Shown: positions 29,002-39,082, counted from the stretch's first letter. The stretch is DNA of 64,000 bases from Kofleriaceae bacterium (GCA_020633495.1 JACKDR010000003.1:388815-452814), one strand, 5' to 3'. Translations and numbers: made by a program. The notes: generated from the sequence alone by a model not told the origin.

Positions 29002-30581
29002 CGACCCCGCGCGCGCGGCCCCGGCCGCGACGCCACCGCGGCGGCCGCGGCGCGACGATCGCGCTCGGCGCCGTCGTCGCGCTGGTCGCGGTCGCGTCGG
29101 CGCCGCGGCCGGCCGCGGCGGTCCAGATCGAGTCGCCGGCGACCGCGCCGTGCCACGAGGAGCTGACTGTCGCGGCCGTGGTCGCGGCCGGCTTCCCCGA
29201 TCGCGACGTCGCGCCCGCGCCGACCGAGGATCAGGCGCGCGCGATGGACGATCTGACGTTCCGGCTGCCGCGCCGCGACGTCTGGACCCTGGCGCTGCTG
29301 ATCGGCGTGCGCTCCAACGACCTCCGCGGGTTCTCGCCGATCGACGTCTCGGCGCTGGTGTCGGTCCACGACGACCCCGACGACCAGCAGGCGCACTGCC
29401 TGCGCGGCCCCGACGACGACGAGCCGGGCGGCGACCTCGGCGCGCTGGCCGCGTGCCGCGCGTTCATCCTCGACGAGCTCGCCGCCGGCGGCCTGCTCGA
29501 CGACGACCTCGACCTCGCCGCCACCGAGGCGGTCGAGGTGTTCCTGGCGTTCCGCGGCCGGATCGCGCTCGACCTGCCGCGCTTCGCCTACCGGCTGGGC
29601 CGCGCGCTGCACGCGGTCGAGGACGGCTACTCGCACACGTTCCGCGATCCCGGCGGCGGCGAGGTCACCCACGTCCTCAACTGGATCGACCACGCCGACG
29701 GCCACGGCGACGCCGGGCGCGACGGCTACCACCACGTCGGCGCCCTCGACGACTGCCGCCGCGACGACGGCCGCACGCGCCGGCGCGTCCAGCGGGCGAC
29801 CGACGCCGCGGCCGCGCTGGTCGCCGCGATCGGCGATCCGGCGCCGGGGCGGCGCGCGCGGGTCGAGGCCGCGGTCGACGCCGCGCTGGCGGCGCGCGCC
29901 GGATGCGACGCCGGCAACCGCTACTGCGACGCCGAGGAGCTCGACGAGGAGGCCACGTACGGCTGCGCGATCGCCGGCGGCTCGAGCGCGTTCATGATCG
30001 TCGCGGTCGGCCTGTTCGTGGTGCGCCGCCGCCGCCGCGGCCTCACCGCGCGGACCGGGGCGGCGGCGGCGGCCGCGCTGCTCGCGCTCGGCCTGGCGGC
30101 GGCGCCGTCGCCCGCGGCCGCCGACGATCACGGGCACCTCGACGCCCGCCTGGCGGCGTCCAACGACGAGCCGTCGGTCGCGATGGTCACCGCGGCGGGC
30201 GTCGACCGCGGCCGCTACACCGTCGGCCTGGCCATCGAGTGGAACCCGTGGTTCTCGATCAGCGCCCGCCGCGCCGTCGCCGGCACGTTCGACGCCTACG
30301 TCACGGTGAGCCGGCGCTGGTACGTGCGGCCCGAGCTGTCGCTGTACAGCCGGGTCGAGCTCGGCACCAGCACGATCCTGTTCCCCACCGTCGGCGTCGA
30401 TCGCTACAGCACCGGGATCTACGCCGGCGCCGTCTTCCTCGGGGTCCGGATCCCGCTGCGGCCCGGGCTCGACCTGACGCTGGACCCGTCGCACCTGGCG
30501 ATGCCGATCCCGGCGCTGACCGGCATCCCGTACTACTACGGGCAGTGGCGCTTCGACGTCGGCGTCGAGGCGCGGCTGTAG
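28998..30581 (+). CDS. exported protein with zinc-phospholipase-C-like domain and C-terminal beta-barrel-like half
   Basis: 527 residues. Basic n-region and signal (about 1-42), then a helical domain (about 45-310). Its 'RLGRALHAVEDGYSHTFRD' and 'VTHVLNWIDHADGHGD' carry the His/Asp spacing of S1/P1-nuclease and zinc-dependent phospholipase C folds. A transmembrane helix follows near 332-350 with an Arg-rich stop. A second signal-like hydrophobic stretch ends 'APSPAAADD' near 376. The last 150 residues are alternating beta strands with aromatic residues, ending in 'FDVGVEARL', as in outer-membrane barrels. It may be two fused genes. Confidence 0.6.
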   Translation: MTTPRARPRPRRHRGGRGATIALGAVVALVAVASAPRPAAAVQIESPATAPCHEELTVAAVVAAGFPDRDVAPAPTEDQARAMDDLTFRLPRRDVWTLALLIGVRSNDLRGFSPIDVSALVSVHDDPDDQQAHCLRGPDDDEPGGDLGALAACRAFILDELAAGGLLDDDLDLAATEAVEVFLAFRGRIALDLPRFAYRLGRALHAVEDGYSHTFRDPGGGEVTHVLNWIDHADGHGDAGRDGYHHVGALDDCRRDDGRTRRRVQRATDAAAALVAAIGDPAPGRRARVEAAVDAALAARAGCDAGNRYCDAEELDEEATYGCAIAGGSSAFMIVAVGLFVVRRRRRGLTARTGAAAAAALLALGLAAAPSPAAADDHGHLDARLAASNDEPSVAMVTAAGVDRGRYTVGLAIEWNPWFSISARRAVAGTFDAYVTVSRRWYVRPELSLYSRVELGTSTILFPTVGVDRYSTGIYAGAVFLGVRIPLRPGLDLTLDPSHLAMPIPALTGIPYYYGQWRFDVGVEARL

Positions 30582-30646
30582 CAGGTCGTCGCCGATCTCC
30601 AGGTCCGGCGGGCCCGGCGGCGCCCGGTTCGGGGTCTACTGCCCAG

Positions 30647-30859
30647 ATGGGCAAGATCGACGACATGCGACGGCAGCGCGAGGCGCGGCTCGGCGGCGCC
30701 ACCGACGACGGCGGCGCCGAGGCGGGCGACGGCGCCGACGCCACGACCGGGCGCTGCGTCGGGTGCGGCAAGGTCAAGGCGGTGCAGCAGGGGCTGGTGG
30801 TCGGCCACCAGAAGGGCCTGGGCAGCATGTGCCCGGGCTCGCGCAGGCCGCCGGCGTGA
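30647..30859 (+). CDS. small zinc-ribbon-like protein
   Basis: 70 residues, charged N-terminal helix, Gly/Ala/Asp linker, and a C-terminal 'CVGCGKVK' pair plus a later Cys and His. Possibly a single zinc-bound knuckle. No signal peptide. Function unknown; ATG 30647 is the only good start. Confidence 0.5.
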   Translation: MGKIDDMRRQREARLGGATDDGGAEAGDGADATTGRCVGCGKVKAVQQGLVVGHQKGLGSMCPGSRRPPA

Positions 30860-30886
30860 GGCGTTGTTAGGGCCCGTCACGCCGGC

Positions 30887-33800
30887 GTGATGATCGGCGC
30901 GCGATCCTCCGGGCGCCGCGCCATGGGCCCCGCCTCCCTCCCCCAGCCGATCTCGACGTTCGTCGGGCGCGCCGACGCGCGCGCGCGCCTCGGCGCGCTG
31001 CTCGCCGACCAGGTCGTCGTGCTGGTTTACGGCGTGGCCGGCATCGGCAAGACCGAGCTGTGCTACCGGGTCGCCGCCGACCTGCGCGCCGCCGGGCCAC
31101 TCGCAGGCGTGCCGACCCGGCTGTGGCGCGCCACCGCCGGGGCCACGCTCGACGACGCGGTCGCCGGCCTGCGCGCGCTCGACCGGCGCGATCACGCGGT
31201 CGGTGACGATCACGCGCTCGACCTGCTGGTCGCCGAGCTCGAGGCCCGACCCACGCTGGTGCTGATCGACGACGCCCACGTCGCCGCGCCCGCGGCGATC
31301 GGGAGGCTGCTCGCGGTGCTGGCGCGGCACGTCACCCGCAGCCGCGTCCTGGTCACCTCGCGGGTCGACCTGGCGCTGCCCGGCGACGCGCCGCCGCCGG
31401 CGATCCTCCGGGTCGAGCCGCTGGCCGCCGGCGAGATCGCCGAGCTCGGGGCCCGGGTCGGCGCGCTGCGCGGCGGCGCCGCGCCCGACGCCGCCGCGCT
31501 GTTCCGGCGCAGCGCCGGCTCGCCGTTCCGCGCGCTGCGCGCGATCGCGGCGCCGCTGGGCGAGGGTGGCGACGACGCCGGCGACCCCGACGACGCGCTG
31601 ACCGCGGAGCTCGCGGCGCTGTCGACGGCGGCGCGCCACGCCCTGCTGGTCGCCGCGCTGGGCGCCGGGCGCTTGCACCCCGACGAGCTCGGCCTCGACC
31701 GCGCGGCGACGATCGAGCTGACCCGGCACTTCCTCCTCGACGTCGAGCGCGGCACCGCGATCGTCCACGATCTGATCCGCGACGCGCTGCTCGCTTCCAC
31801 GCCGGCCGCGGCGCAGCGCCGCGCCCACCACGACGTCGCCACCGCGCTGCTGGCCCGCGACGACGCCCATCGCACGCCCCTCGACGGGGTCGCCGCGATC
31901 CACGCGCTGCTCGCCGCCGCCGCGCCCGCCGCGGCGTGGGACGCCTACCGGCGCCACGTCGAGGTCCTCGTCGCCGCCGGCGTCGCCCACCTGCTGCTCG
32001 ACGCGCTGCGCGCGCTGCGCACCGCGCTGCCGGCGGCGCGCCTCGAGATCGACCTCGCGCGGGCCCAGACGCTGCTGGCCCGCGCGCGCGTCGCCGAGGC
32101 CCGCGCGCTGCTGGTGCGCGCGGCGCGGGTGCCCCGGGCCGGACCTCGGCGCGCTGCCTGCGCCTGCTCGGCACCGCGCAGGTGCGCGCGGGCCGCCTCG
32201 ACCGCGCCGAGGACGCGTTCCGCGACGCCCTGGCCCGGGCCACGATGCCGCCGGCGCGCTTCCAGATCCTGGTCGAGATCGCCAACGTCCGCTCGCTGCG
32301 CGGCGACGGCGACGCCGCTCGCGACGTGCTCGCCGAGGCGCGCCGCGCCCACCCGTCGCCGACGCCGCGCGAGCGGCGGCTGGCCCGCCACGCTCGCACC
32401 CTCAGCTGGGCCTACCAGCAGCGCTTCGCCGAGGCCGCCGCCACCGCCGCGCGCGGCCGCCCCGGCGGCGGCAACGGCGCGTTCGCGCTGCGTCTGCTCG
32501 AGCTCAACGCGCGCGCCGAGAGCGGCGACATCGCCGGGGCCCGTCGGGTCGCCGCCGCGCTGCGACCGCCGGCCGGCGAGGATCCGCGGCTGATCGCCCA
32601 CGACGGCGCGCTGCGGGTGCTGGCCGGCGATCTGCGCGGTGGCCTGGCGCTGCTCGAGCGCCACCGCCGCGATCTCGAGGCCGGCGCCGAGCACACGTTC
32701 GCGCTGATGGCCGGCTTCTACCTCGGCGTCGCGTGCCTCGGCCTCGGCGATCACGATCGCGCCGCCCGCACCTTCGAGCGCACCGGCGCGCGCGCCCGCC
32801 AGACCGGCATGACCACGACCGCGGCGCAGAACCAGGCGCTGGCCGCGGTGGTCGCGCTCGACAGCGGCCGGCTCGACGCCGCGCGCGCCGAGGCCACCGC
32901 GCTGCGCGCCGCGCCGCGCACGCCGGTCTACGCGCGGTTCTGGGCCGCGGCGGTGCTGGCGCGGATCGCCGTGCTCGGCGGCGACCTGGCGGCGGCGCGC
33001 CAGCTCCTCGACGACGCGGTCGACGAGGCGCCGGGCGCGACCGCGACCCGATCTCGGCGTTCGGCGAGCTCGAGAGCGCGCCGAGGTCGAGCTGCTCGGC
33101 GGCGATCCCGGGCGCGCGCTCGGCCACGCCTCGGCGGCGGCGCACCGGTTCGGCAGCCTCGAGCGCCACCTGCTCGAGGCCCGCGCCCACGTCGCGATCG
33201 CGCTGGCGCTGGCGTCGACCGGCCAGGACGTCGATCGCGTGCTCGCCGGCCGCGCGCTGGCGGCGGCGCGCGCGCTCGCCGAGCCGGCCGGCTACGGCGG
33301 CGTGCAGGCGCGGATCGCGCTGGTCGACGCCGCCCTGCGTCGCGCCGGCGACGACGACGCCGGCGCGATCGCCACCCTCGACGCCGCGCTCGCGGTGGCG
33401 CCGACGCCGATGACGTCGCTCGACACCCAGCTCCTGCGGGCGGCGCGCGCCGGCCACGCCCCGGCCGGCCTGCCCGACGGCCTCGAACGCCTGGTCGCCG
33501 CGCTCGGCTTCCGCGGCGCGCCGCGCTACCAGGTCCGCGGCCGCGACGGCCACGTCGCGGCCGCCAGCGTCGCGCGGGTGCCGGTCGGCGAGCACGACCT
33601 GGTCGTCGACCTGCCGCGCCACGCGATCGAGGCGCCGCTGCTGGGTCGCGGCGTCCGCGGCCACCCGGTGGGCTGCGCGCTGCTGGCCCAGCTGGTCGAG
33701 CACGATCCGGTCGGCGTCGGCGCCGAGCCGCTGTACCTCGGGGTCTGGCGCGGCCGCGAGTACCACCCGCTGCGCCACCGCAACACCGTCTACGTCGGCA

Positions 33801-33922
33801 TCAGCCGGCTGCGCCGCGCCCTCGCCGAGGTCCTGCCGGGCCGCACCGTGATCGAGACGACCCCGACCGGCTGGCGCCTGGCCCGGGGCGTGCGCGCCGT
33901 CGTCATCGACGTCGCGCCCTGA
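30887..33922 (+). CDS. STAND ATPase with TPR array and C-terminal winged helix, multiply frameshifted
   Basis: About 1010 residues when three single-base frame changes (near 32135, 33040 and 33072, all in G/C tracts) are bridged. N-terminal NTPase: Walker A 'GVAGIGKTEL', Walker B 'LVLIDDAH', sensor 'RVLVTSRVDLAL', as in AfsR/MalT-type STAND proteins. A long run of helical hairpins rich in Ala/Arg/Leu (TPR) follows. The last 110 residues ('LLAQLVEHDPVGVG', 'VYVGISRLRRALAEVL', 'IETTPTGWRL') form an OmpR/PhoB-type DNA-binding winged helix. In AfsR/SARP regulators that domain is N-terminal; here it is at the end. ATG 30923 is an equally good start. Confidence 0.7.
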
Positions 33923-33934
33923 CCCCGCGGCGCG

Positions 33935-34825
33935 CTACGGCGTGCAGTCGCGGTACAGCCGATCCGCGCCACCCTCCATCACCGCGGCGAGCTGCGCGTT
34001 GCCGTCGGCGTTGGCGTGGATGGTGTCCTGCATGAACGGCGTCGCCCCGGCCTGGTAGTGCGGGCAGGTGTCGACGTCGTAGTGGTGGCCGTGGCCGAGG
34101 AACGGCTCGAACTGGTGGACCAGGATCGCCCGGTCGCCGGCGCCGCTGGCGATCGAGCCCAGCGTGTCGTTGAACATGTGGAGGATCTCGATCTTGGCGG
34201 CGCTGAGGTTGTACGGCGGCGCGGTGCAGTCGTCGAACGGGTTGTACTGGGTGTTCATCAGCACGGTGACGCCGTCGGCGAAGCGATCGTCGCTGCCGAG
34301 CGTCGCGAACACGCCGTCCCAGGTGTCGCGCATCTCCCCCGACAGGTCGTCCCAGGCCGCCATCGCGGCGGCGTCGGACTGGAAGATGTACGGCGCCAGA
34401 TCGTTGCCGCCCATGTACGCCACCAGCAGCATCGGGCCGTCGCCGGCCGGGATGCTGGCGATCTGGCCGGGCAGGTCGGCGAGCTGGGCGCCGCCGACGG
34501 CGTAGTTCTCGTAGCTGGCGCCGGGCGCGTAGTGCGCGATGACGTAGTCGGCGAGCTGCTTGGACACGCAGTTGGCGCCCTGCGGGCCGCCGATCACCGA
34601 GCACGCGGTGATGCTGTCGCCGACCACGACGACCCGCTTGGGCGCGGTCGCGCAGGCGCGCGCCGGCGCGGCGTCGGGCGCGGACGGGTCGGCGTCGGGG
34701 CCGCCGAGGTGGGCGTCGGCGGCGGCGGGGCTGTCGTCGCCGGCCGCGAACGGGTCGTCGCCGCCGCCGCACGCGGCGGCGGTGAGCGCGCCCAGGATGC
34801 ACGTCGAAAGGAGTGTCGGTCGCAT
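33935..34825 (-). CDS. SGNH/GDSL-family esterase lipoprotein
   Basis: 296 residues. Lipobox 'TAAAC' before Gly, an Asp/Ala linker, then the SGNH blocks: Ser in 'VVGDSITA', Gly in 'NYAVGGAQ', Asn in 'YMGGNDLAP' and Asp/His in 'QDTIHANADG'. Members hydrolyse ester bonds in lipids, acetylated polysaccharides or thioesters. The gene begins one base after the stop of the FadL-type porin, so the two are almost certainly one transcript. Confidence 0.88.
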   Translation of the reverse strand: MRPTLLSTCILGALTAAACGGGDDPFAAGDDSPAAADAHLGGPDADPSAPDAAPARACATAPKRVVVVGDSITACSVIGGPQGANCVSKQLADYVIAHYAPGASYENYAVGGAQLADLPGQIASIPAGDGPMLLVAYMGGNDLAPYIFQSDAAAMAAWDDLSGEMRDTWDGVFATLGSDDRFADGVTVLMNTQYNPFDDCTAPPYNLSAAKIEILHMFNDTLGSIASGAGDRAILVHQFEPFLGHGHHYDVDTCPHYQAGATPFMQDTIHANADGNAQLAAVMEGGADRLYRDCTP

Positions 34826-34826
34826 C

Positions 34827-36272
34827 TCACTGCCTCCAGGCCACGGCGAGGGTGATGACGTCGAAGCCGGCCCGGGTCACGCCGTGGAAGAAGCTCGGGG
34901 CCGGCTTGTCGAGGATGGTCCCGGCCGAGCCGGGGCTGCCGTCGGCGGCGGGGGCGACGTCGCGCTCGGCGACGAACAGGTGCAGCGCGGCGAGGTCGAC
35001 GTCGAGGCGGCCGCCGCGCGTCGGCCGCGACCACCGCGCGCCGGCCGCGACGCCGAGCTTGTCGGAGTCGGGGGTCAGCAGGCTGAAGTGGCGGTCGTCG
35101 ATCGGGCTCTGGTCCCAGAGGACGCCGGCGTGCAGCGCCACCGGCGCCGCCGGCAGCGTGGTCTCGACCCCGAGCCGCGCGCTCCAGGTGTCGCGCCACG
35201 CGTTCTCGACGGTGACGTCGTAGAGATAGGCGCCCGGCGTCGGCAGGAGCTCGGGCTCGTCGACGAAGTCGACGACGAGGCGCTCGAAGGTCGACCACCG
35301 CTGCCAGTTGACGTCGGCCTCGACCCGCCACCGCGGCGCGACCTCGGCGGCGATCCCGAGCCGCGCCACCAGCGGCAGCGGCAGCGCGATCCGCACGGCG
35401 TCCTCGCGGACCCCGGCGGGCTGCTGCTCGACGCCGTCGCCGTCGACCAGCGGCGCGATCGACTCGTTCTCGACCCGGGCGTCGCCCTCGAGGTGCAGCG
35501 TCACCGGCGACATGACGCTGGCGCCGACCCGCAGCCGCCCGCCCGGCGCGCGCCAGCCGACGCCGACGGTGGCGCCGACGCTGAACGGATCCCGGCCGCC
35601 GATGCGGGTCATGCCCTCGAGACCGGCGCCGGGGTCCGGGTACTGCTCGGGATCGCCGGTGACGTAGGGCAGGGCGTTGCGCTGCTCGAGCGCGAGGTCG
35701 CCCCAGATCAGGTTGGCCGCGACGCCGACGGTCAGCCCGTGCGGCAGCTCGGCCGCGACCGCCGGGCTGACGAAGATCGTCCGCAGCGCGATCTGGGTGA
35801 CGACCTGGCGCTGGGCGCCGTCGAGCGGGAAGTCCAGGGTCGCGCCGAACGGCGCGTAGACCGCGACGCCGGCGGTGGCGTGGCGCCCGAGCGCGGCGCT
35901 GACCCCCAGGTACGGCGCCGCGATCACGCGGTTGGTGTTGCGGACGCCGTCGAAGTGGAGGTCGGCGCCGGTGTTGGGATCGGTGAGCGGGCGCCGGTAG
36001 AACGTCACCCGGGGCAGGAACATGCCGGCGCTGAGCTCGACCTGGACGCCGTCGGCGCCGGCCAGCCCGGCCGGGTTGTGGAAGATCGCCGACGGATCGT
36101 CGCCGTCGGCGACCACCGCCGAGCCCAGCCCGGCGGCGCGCGCGCCGATCTCGGGCACGTAGAAGCCGCCGGCGACGGCGCGGCCGGCGCCCGCCAGCGT
36201 CACCGCCAGGGTCGACGCCACGGCGAACGCCCGCGCAGCCGCGGCGCGCGGCGATGACCGGGGAGGCCTCAT
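34827..36272 (-). CDS. OmpP1/FadL-family outer-membrane transporter
   Basis: 481 residues. Signal peptide ending 'AVAGGFYVPEIGARAAGLGSAVVADGDDPSAIFHNPAGLA', the N-terminal hatch pattern of FadL proteins ('ARA.GLG' then 'NPAGL'), followed by about fourteen amphipathic strands and a C-terminal 'ITLAVAWRQ'. FadL channels move long-chain fatty acids and other hydrophobic compounds across the outer membrane. ATG 36272 is preferred over GTG 36281 because TACGGT ends seven bases before it and overlaps the GTG. The coupled SGNH esterase suggests uptake of ester-released lipids. Confidence 0.9.
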   Translation of the reverse strand: MRPPRSSPRAAAARAFAVASTLAVTLAGAGRAVAGGFYVPEIGARAAGLGSAVVADGDDPSAIFHNPAGLAGADGVQVELSAGMFLPRVTFYRRPLTDPNTGADLHFDGVRNTNRVIAAPYLGVSAALGRHATAGVAVYAPFGATLDFPLDGAQRQVVTQIALRTIFVSPAVAAELPHGLTVGVAANLIWGDLALEQRNALPYVTGDPEQYPDPGAGLEGMTRIGGRDPFSVGATVGVGWRAPGGRLRVGASVMSPVTLHLEGDARVENESIAPLVDGDGVEQQPAGVREDAVRIALPLPLVARLGIAAEVAPRWRVEADVNWQRWSTFERLVVDFVDEPELLPTPGAYLYDVTVENAWRDTWSARLGVETTLPAAPVALHAGVLWDQSPIDDRHFSLLTPDSDKLGVAAGARWSRPTRGGRLDVDLAALHLFVAERDVAPAADGSPGSAGTILDKPAPSFFHGVTRAGFDVITLAVAWRQ

Positions 36273-36279
36273 CGCGGGC

Positions 36280-36285
36280 ACCGTA
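36280..36285 (-). promoter_or_regulatory. -10-like TACGGT, leaderless start
   Basis: Seven bases before ATG 36272 on the minus strand, with TTTACT 17 bases further upstream as a possible -35. Confidence 0.45.
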
Positions 36286-36495
36286 CGAGCCGCGATCCGG
36301 CGAGTAAAGCCCGGTGATCGCGCGGGCTCCGACCCCTCGGTCGCGACCGCGCCCGGTCAAGCCCAGCGCTGGCAGCGGCTTGGCGGCGCCGGCGGCCGCG
36401 AGCGCGGTCGCGATGTACAGACGATGTAAGCCCGACGTCAGCCACCGCGCCACCCGGGCCGCGCCCGTGCTACGGAGGGCTCGAGGCCCGCCCGC

Positions 36496-37044
36496 GTGCT
36501 GATCGCCCTCAACAAGCCGTACCTGGTGCACTGCAAGTTCACCGACGACCAGGAGCCGCCGCGCCCGACGCTGGCGGGCCTGGGCCTGCCGCCGCGGGTC
36601 TACGTCGCCGGGCGGCTCGACCACGACAGCGAGGGCCTGCTGCTGCTCACCGACGACGGCAAGCTCAACCAGCGCCTGACCGATCCGCGGTGGAAGGCGC
36701 CCAAGACCTACTGCGTCCAGGTCGAGGGCACGGTCACCGAGGCGGCGCTCGCCCGGCTGGCCGCCGGGGTCACGCTCAAGGACGGCCCGACCCGCCCGGC
36801 CGAGGCGCGGCCGATCGATCCGCCGGCGTGGCTGTGGCCACGGACCCCGCCGGTGCGGTTCCGCAAGACCGTCCCCGACGCCTGGATCGAGCTGACGATC
36901 CGCGAGGGCCGCAACCGCCAGGTCCGCCGCATGACCGCCGCGGTCGGGCTGCCGACGCTGCGGCTGGTCCGGGCCGCGATCGGGCCCTACGCCCTCGACG
37001 GCCTGGCCCCCGGGGCATGGCGCCAGATCGACGTGCGCGGCTAG
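36496..37044 (+). CDS. rluE: 23S rRNA pseudouridine synthase, RluE type
   Basis: 182 residues of the RsuA/RluE branch without an S4 domain. The catalytic Asp is in 'AGRLDHDSEGLLLLTDDG'; other family marks are 'KTYCVQVEG' and 'LTIREGRNRQVRRMTAAVGLPTLRLVR'. RluE converts uridine 2457 of 23S rRNA to pseudouridine. GTG start; about 32 bases upstream of the YebC-type gene, on the same strand. Confidence 0.9.
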   Translation: MLIALNKPYLVHCKFTDDQEPPRPTLAGLGLPPRVYVAGRLDHDSEGLLLLTDDGKLNQRLTDPRWKAPKTYCVQVEGTVTEAALARLAAGVTLKDGPTRPAEARPIDPPAWLWPRTPPVRFRKTVPDAWIELTIREGRNRQVRRMTAAVGLPTLRLVRAAIGPYALDGLAPGAWRQIDVRG

Positions 37045-37064
37045 ATTCCGGCCCCGCTTGGCTG

Positions 37065-37070
37065 TAGGTT
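37065..37070 (+). promoter_or_regulatory. -10-like TAGGTT, leaderless start
   Basis: Ends six bases before GTG 37077. Confidence 0.4.
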
Positions 37071-37076
37071 CCGACC

Positions 37077-37799
37077 GTGGGCCGCGCCTTCGAGAAACGC
37101 AAGAGCACCATCTTCGCGCGCATGGATCGCGTGGGGAAGCAGTTCACCAAGATCGGCAAGGACATCGCGATCGCGGTCAAGGCCGGCGGTCCGAACCCCG
37201 AGGGCAACCCGGCGCTGCGCCGCGCGCTGCAGAACGCGCGCGCCGTCAACATGCCCAAGGAGCGGGTCGAGAACGCGATCAAGAAGGCCAGCGGCCAGGG
37301 CGCCGCCAGCTACGACATCGTGGTCTACGAGGGCTACGCCCCCCACGGCATCGCGCTGCTGGTCGAGGCCGCCACCGACAACGTGACCCGCACGGTCGCC
37401 AACGTCCGCCACCACTTCAAGCAGCACGACGGCAACATGGGCACGTCGGGCAGCGTCGCGTTCATGTTCCAGCGCCAGGGCGTGTTCCGCCTCGACCCCG
37501 CCGGCATCGACCGCGACGAGCTCGAGCTCGACCTGATCGACCACGGCCTGGTCGCGCTCGAGGACGGCGAGACCGACAAGGGCGACAAGGTCCTGGTCGT
37601 GCGCTGCGGCTTCACCGATTTCGGCGCCATGCAGACCGCGCTCGAGGCCCGCAAGCTGGCGGTGATCTCGACCGAGTCCGAGTACGTCGCCCAGACCCTG
37701 ACCGAGCTGCCCGACGACCAGGCCGACGAGGTCATGGAGCTGATCGCGGCGCTCGAGGGCGACGACGACGTCCAGAACGTCTACAGCAACCTCGCCTGA
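37077..37799 (+). CDS. yebC: YebC/PmpR-family regulator or ribosome-associated factor
   Basis: 240 residues. Conserved N terminus 'KRKSTIFARMDRVGKQFTKIGKDIAIAVKAGG', 'NPALRRALQNARAVNMPKERVENAIKKA' and a three-domain YebC length. The family includes DNA-binding repressors and, in newer work, factors that relieve ribosome stalling at proline tracts; TACO1 is the mitochondrial member. Proline-rich proteomes such as this one would fit the second role. GTG start at leaderless distance from TAGGTT. Confidence 0.92.
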   Translation: MGRAFEKRKSTIFARMDRVGKQFTKIGKDIAIAVKAGGPNPEGNPALRRALQNARAVNMPKERVENAIKKASGQGAASYDIVVYEGYAPHGIALLVEAATDNVTRTVANVRHHFKQHDGNMGTSGSVAFMFQRQGVFRLDPAGIDRDELELDLIDHGLVALEDGETDKGDKVLVVRCGFTDFGAMQTALEARKLAVISTESEYVAQTLTELPDDQADEVMELIAALEGDDDVQNVYSNLA

Positions 37800-37820
37800 C
37801 GGCGGGGCAGGGAGTCGCAG

Positions 37821-39071
37821 ATGACCGCGAAGGGCACGCTGGGGATCCTGGTCGGCGGTGGGCCGGCGCCGGGCATCAACTCCGTCATCTCGGCGGCGGC
37901 GATCGAGGCCCGCAACCGGGGCCTGCGGGTGCTCGGCATCCAGGAGGGCTTCCGCTGGCTGATGAAGGGCGACGTCGACCACGTCCGCGAGCTGACGATC
38001 GACGACGTCTCGCGCATCCACCTCACCGGCGGCTCGGTGCTGGGCACCGCGCGCGACAACCCGACCAAGGACGAGGCCAAGCTGGCCACCGTGGTCGACA
38101 CCCTGACCCGGCTCGGCGTCGATCACCTGATCACGATCGGCGGCGACGACACCGCGCTGTCGTCGAGCCACGTCGACCGCCGCACCGGCCAGGGCATCCG
38201 CTGCGCCCACGTGCCCAAGACGATCGACAACGACCTGCCGTTGCCCGACCACGTCCCGACCTTCGGCTTCCAGACCGCGCGCCACGTCGGCGCCGAGGTC
38301 GTGCGCAGCCTGGCCGACGACGCCCGCTCGACCCGCCGCTGGTACGTCGTCGTCGCGATGGGCCGCCACGCCGGCCACCTGGCGCTGGGCATCGGCAAGG
38401 CCGCCGGCGCGACGCTGACGCTGATCGCCGAGGAGTTCCCGCAGCCGGTCGTGCCGTTCGGCACGATCTGCGACATCGTCGAGGGCGCGATCATCAAGCG
38501 CCGCGCCGCCGGGCACCACCACGGGGTCGCGGTCCTCGCCGAGGGGCTGATCGGCAAGCTCGATCCGGCCGAGCTCGCCGACCTGCAGGACGTCGAGCGC
38601 GACGACCACGGCCACATCCGCATGGCCGAGGTCGACCTCGCCCGCAAGGTCAAGGTCGAGCTGCAGGGCCGCCTGCTCCGGCGCGGCATCAAGGTGACGA
38701 TCACCCACAAGAACCTCGGCTACGAGCTGCGCTGCGCCGACCCGATCGCGTTCGACGCCGCGTACTGCCGCGACCTCGGCTACCACGCGGTGCGGTTCCT
38801 GGTCGGCGGCGGCTCGGGCGCGATGGTCACGGTGCAGGACGGCCACCTGGTGCCGATCCCGTTCGCCCAGATGCGCACCGCCGAGGGCCGGACCCGGGTC
38901 CGCCTCGTCGATCCCGCGTCGGAGAGCTACCAGGTCGCCCGCGAGTACATGCTGCGCCTCGAGCCCGACGACTTCCGCGATCCGGCGTGGGTCGAGCAGC
39001 TGGCCGAGGCCGGCGGCACCACCGCCGACGAGCTGCGCGCCCGGTTCGCGCCGCCCACCACCCCCACCTGA
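37821..39071 (+). CDS. 6-phosphofructokinase, PPi-dependent type (copy 1)
   Basis: 416 residues. PFK motifs in order: 'GGGPAPGINSVI' phosphate loop, 'LTGGSVLGTAR', 'TIGGDDTAL', 'PKTIDNDLP' (catalytic Asp), 'MGRHAGHLALG' and 'YELRCADP'. Asp after GGD and Lys in PKTIDND are the two residues that mark pyrophosphate-dependent enzymes rather than ATP-PFK (Gly and Gly there). It phosphorylates fructose-6-phosphate reversibly using PPi. Start ATG 37821 has GGCAGGGAG upstream. Followed 11 bases later by a paralogue. Confidence 0.9.
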   Translation: MTAKGTLGILVGGGPAPGINSVISAAAIEARNRGLRVLGIQEGFRWLMKGDVDHVRELTIDDVSRIHLTGGSVLGTARDNPTKDEAKLATVVDTLTRLGVDHLITIGGDDTALSSSHVDRRTGQGIRCAHVPKTIDNDLPLPDHVPTFGFQTARHVGAEVVRSLADDARSTRRWYVVVAMGRHAGHLALGIGKAAGATLTLIAEEFPQPVVPFGTICDIVEGAIIKRRAAGHHHGVAVLAEGLIGKLDPAELADLQDVERDDHGHIRMAEVDLARKVKVELQGRLLRRGIKVTITHKNLGYELRCADPIAFDAAYCRDLGYHAVRFLVGGGSGAMVTVQDGHLVPIPFAQMRTAEGRTRVRLVDPASESYQVAREYMLRLEPDDFRDPAWVEQLAEAGGTTADELRARFAPPTTPT

Positions 39072-39082
39072 GGAGACCGAGC

